DNA of 64,000 bases from an uncultured Caulobacter sp. (lineage in GTDB: Bacteria > Pseudomonadota > Alphaproteobacteria > Caulobacterales > Caulobacteraceae). Within the stretch, counting starts at the first letter, position 1, and each line of letters opens with the position of its first letter. Both the position numbers and the translations under genes were made by a program. Below, piece by piece: positions 61,761-64,000 of this stretch. The notes under the pieces are model-generated. The model worked only from the letters and a program-made list of their open reading frames with translations, was not told the origin of the DNA and made no database searches. The stretch lies in contig NZ_CAMQSF010000001.1 of assembly GCF_947036865.1 (NCBI RefSeq), positions 248,001-312,000 of the forward strand, written 5' to 3'.

Positions 61761-62225
61761 TTAGAACCCGGCCTTCTCGAAGGCGCGTTCGACGCGTTCG
61801 CCGATCTCGCGGCCCGGCAGGGCCTTGTCGCCTTCCATGACCGCCACATAGGTCAGCTGGCGACCCGGCTTGCCGGGGCTGGTCGGGACCGGGCCCACGG
61901 CCCAGCCGACGGTGTTGGCCGCGGCGGCCGGGCTGGCGCAGCTGAGGAAGCGGGCCGGCTTGCCCAGATTGGCCTTCAGCACCGCCTCGGCCGTGGTCTG
62001 GCCGCCCTCGCAGGACGGCAGCTCGCGGGCGCAGGTGATATAGCCGCCGGCGCGCCAGGCCAGGCGGCCCTGGGCGTCGGCGATCATCACGCAGGTCGAG
62101 GGCGAGCCGATCTGACGCCCCACGGCCTGAGCCAGGGCGTCCTCGTCGACCCCTTCGGGCAGCTTGGCCGAGCAGGCGGCGAGGCCCGCGGCGGCGAACG
62201 CGACGAGGGCCAGGCGCCGGATCAT
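61761..62225 (-). CDS. Small lipoprotein
   Basis: 154 residues, lipobox GLAAC at about 14-18. The mature part has four further Cys (STCVMI, YITCAREL, PSCEGGQT, FLSCASP) suggesting disulfides, and a helical C-terminal end. No family recognised. It is 3 bp downstream of panD on the same strand, so co-transcribed. Confidence 0.75.
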   Translation of the reverse strand: MIRRLALVAFAAAGLAACSAKLPEGVDEDALAQAVGRQIGSPSTCVMIADAQGRLAWRAGGYITCARELPSCEGGQTTAEAVLKANLGKPARFLSCASPAAAANTVGWAVGPVPTSPGKPGRQLTYVAVMEGDKALPGREIGERVERAFEKAGF

Positions 62226-62228
62226 GCC

Positions 62229-62585
62229 TCAGGCCGCCGTCTTGATCTGGTTGCCCGCGTCCAGCAGCACGACCGTCGGGGCGTAGTTGCGCGCCTCCTC
62301 GGCCGGCATCTGGCAGTAGGTCACGACGATGACGAGGTCGTTCTTCTGCACCAGGCGCGCGGCCGCGCCGTTGACGCCGATCACCTTGGAGCCGCGCGGG
62401 GCCTCGATGGCGTAGGTGGTGAACCGCGCGCCGTTGGTGATGTTCAGCACGTCCACCTGCTCGTTCGGCAGGATGCCCGAGGCGTCCAGCAGGTCGCGGT
62501 CGATGGCGATCGAGCCTTCGTAGTCGAGATCGGCCTGGGTCACCGTGGCGCGGTGCAGCTTGGCCTTCAGCATCGTGAGCAGCAT
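62229..62585 (-). CDS. panD: Aspartate 1-decarboxylase
   Basis: 118 residues from the ATG at 62585 ([20 protein letters not shown]). Makes beta-alanine for pantothenate/CoA. Self-cleavage occurs at Gly24-Ser25 (YEGSIAID), giving the pyruvoyl group. [15 protein letters not shown] and [19 protein letters not shown] are also conserved. Activation may need PanZ/PanM in some bacteria; none is adjacent. Confidence 0.96.
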   Translation of the reverse strand: MLLTMLKAKLHRATVTQADLDYEGSIAIDRDLLDASGILPNEQVDVLNITNGARFTTYAIEAPRGSKVIGVNGAAARLVQKNDLVIVVTYCQMPAEEARNYAPTVVLLDAGNQIKTAA

Positions 62586-62777
62586 GGCGGGAAACCTATC
62601 CCCTGAACGAAAAGAGAGGTCTTCGGGGCCGCCACACACAAGGCCTCGAGAACAAGGTCCCGCCATATAGCGACGAACCGGTCGCCATTCAATCGCACCG
62701 CAGCATGGGACAAAGGTTAACAGCGCGGCCTTTCCGCGTTAAGGTTTGACCGAACGCGGTTCTGTGGGGGGAATGTC

Positions 62778-63407
62778 ATGCGTGATGGAAGACGCTGGGT
62801 GACGACGGCCGCCGTCGTCGCCGTGATCGCGGGCGCGGCGCTTATTTCCAAGGGCGAGGCTCAGACGCCGCCGGGCGCGCCGCCCTTTCGGTTCGGGATC
62901 GCGGCCGTGGTGGCTCGGCCCCGGATCACGGTGGAATGGCAGGCGGCGGTCGGCGGCCTTCGCCAGTCGGCCAATGTCGGCGAGAGCCTGGCCGCCAATC
63001 TTGACCGCGCCCAGGTCGACGCGACCGCCGTGCCGATCCTGCTGCCGCGGGATCCGAAGCTGACCGCTGGCGCCCGGCTCTATAGCTTCGGCGACTACTA
63101 CACGATCACGGCCAATACGGCGGGCGGCCGGGTGTCGCTGAGCGGAACCACGGCCACCGTGCCGCTGCCGGCGGCCAAGCCGCTGAAGGTCGAGACGGGG
63201 CCGGAAGGCTTGACGGTGCAGCGCACGGTCGATGGGCAACTGGCCAGCTTCGTGCGCTTCGGGGTGCTCTATACGGTCGAGATCCGCTGCGACGCGCCCG
63301 GCGACCCGCGGTGCCACGACGACAACTACGTGCTGGGCCTGGTCGGCAAGACCACGGCCGTCGTGATGGGCAAGGCCGCGCGGCAAGCCGCCGGCCTGGG
63401 GGGCTGA
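62778..63407 (+). CDS. Exported hypothetical protein
   Basis: 209 residues with a signal peptide (VTTAAVVAVIAGAALISKGEA). Beta-rich (FGIAAVVARPRITVEWQAAV, TITANTAGGRVSLSG) with a Cys pair in EIRCDAPGDPRCHDD. No family recognised. GGGGGGAAT precedes the ATG. Followed at 3 bp by an M23 lipoprotein gene, so they may act together in the envelope. Confidence 0.72.
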   Translation: MRDGRRWVTTAAVVAVIAGAALISKGEAQTPPGAPPFRFGIAAVVARPRITVEWQAAVGGLRQSANVGESLAANLDRAQVDATAVPILLPRDPKLTAGARLYSFGDYYTITANTAGGRVSLSGTTATVPLPAAKPLKVETGPEGLTVQRTVDGQLASFVRFGVLYTVEIRCDAPGDPRCHDDNYVLGLVGKTTAVVMGKAARQAAGLGG

Positions 63408-63409
63408 TC

Positions 63410-64000
63410 ATGCGCGTCTCTCCGATCCCGCTGATCGCCGTCCTGCTGCTGGCCCCGCTGGCCGGCTGCGACGACACGACCAAGCCGCCGCCCGCCGGCG
63501 AGGCGCCCAAGCCGCCCTCGCCCGAGCCCGGTCCGCCCAAGGCCGACGACGCGCCCGCCGACGGCGGCGCCGAGCAGCCGGCCAGCGAGCCGATCCCGCC
63601 CAGCCCCGATCCCGCCGCCCAGCCGGCCGATCCGCCGGGGCCGACCTCGGCGAGCTTCGATCACGCCCCCGCCGGCGCCATCCCGCCCGGACAGGGTCCC
63701 GGCTATCTGGACCGCACCGTCTGGTCGCCGAACATGTGCTGGCCTCTGGCAGAGGCGGGTTTTCCGAACTCGCAGGTCTATGGCCCGGGCGGCGGCAGCG
63801 GCCCGGCCGGCCATCCCAACCAGTGCGACAGCCTGAATTACAGCCTGCCCTGGCATGACACCTTCTGCGAGGCGCGCTCGCGCTCGAACCCGCTGTGCGC
63901 CGGCTCTGGCACGGGCCACCAGGGTCAGGACATTCGCCCCGCCACCTGCAAGAAGAACGAGCACTGGGCCGTGGCCGCCGAGGCCGGGACGATCACCGAC
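63410..64000 (+). CDS. Lipoprotein with M23-type peptidase motif (3' end outside window)
   Basis: At least 197 residues. Lipobox LAGC at 17-20 (MRVSPIPLIAVLLLAPLAGC), then a Pro/Asp-rich linker to about residue 95. The sequence continues through several Cys to GHQGQDIRP, which fits the M23 H-x-x-x-D zinc motif, and HWAVAAEAGTI typical just after it. The catalytic core continues beyond 64000. Probably a periplasmic murein peptidase. Confidence 0.72.
   Translation, partial: MRVSPIPLIAVLLLAPLAGCDDTTKPPPAGEAPKPPSPEPGPPKADDAPADGGAEQPASEPIPPSPDPAAQPADPPGPTSASFDHAPAGAIPPGQGPGYLDRTVWSPNMCWPLAEAGFPNSQVYGPGGGSGPAGHPNQCDSLNYSLPWHDTFCEARSRSNPLCAGSGTGHQGQDIRPATCKKNEHWAVAAEAGTITD

Noticed and set aside
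1-64000. CRISPR arrays, insertion sequences, prophage genes
   Set aside because: No regular spaced repeats, transposases, integrases or phage structural proteins were found.

Overview
The window is a gene-dense, GC-rich stretch of an alphaproteobacterial chromosome, most likely a Caulobacter. The diagnostic content is a full-length GcrA cell-cycle regulator with GANTC sites and a CtrA-like box in its promoter, a maltodextrin locus laid out like the MalA/MalY/MalI locus of C. crescentus, and many TonB/Tat/lipoprotein-type exported proteins. I see no insertion sequence, prophage or CRISPR array. The mobile-like content is limited to dispersed palindromic intergenic repeats.

Layout. 0-1.2 kb: a small membrane protein with its XRE regulator. 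1.4-12.2 kb: housekeeping genes (dcd, metZ, apaG, hslO, argF, argD, an ABC-2 permease, gcrA, xseA, a DUF2093 protein and an M23 peptidase). 12.3-16.6 kb: a CheY-like protein, a lipid A acyltransferase, an XRE regulator, hisN, an alpha/beta hydrolase and an SCP2 protein. 16.6-19.1 kb: three exported proteins, two of them tandem methyltransferase-fold paralogues. 19.2-22.5 kb: a small heat-shock protein behind a ROSE-like RNA thermometer, then two tandem pentapeptide-repeat proteins. 22.5-29.7 kb: gpmA, kdsD, phosphomannomutase, a GNAT, an exported amidohydrolase and an exported nucleosidase-family protein.

29.8-32.2 kb holds the most interesting unit: an RsbQ/KAI2/D14-type alpha/beta hydrolase, a soluble PAS-HisKA_2 histidine kinase and a single-domain response regulator, each overlapping the next at the stop/start codon. 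This looks like a small-molecule or energy-sensing relay in which the B. subtilis RsbQ-RsbP pairing (hydrolase plus PAS protein) is wired to a two-component output.

32-44 kb: upp, a two-subunit molybdopterin oxidoreductase, Nudix, an endonuclease-III-like protein lacking the usual lysine, DUF72, a VanX-type dipeptidase, a flavin reductase, a coupled FemAB/GT2/cupin_8 operon, msrC and two accessory genes. 44-46 kb: a chemoreceptor with no periplasmic domain. 45.9-59.3 kb: the maltodextrin locus (glucoamylase, MalY, MalI, alpha-glucosidase, frameshifted alpha-amylase, MalA, flavin-dependent halogenase), whose control regions share TTTGCA elements. 59.3-64 kb: lipoproteins, a tRNA with CAU anticodon (probably Ile2), a SIMPL protein, panD, and an M23 lipoprotein cut by the window end.
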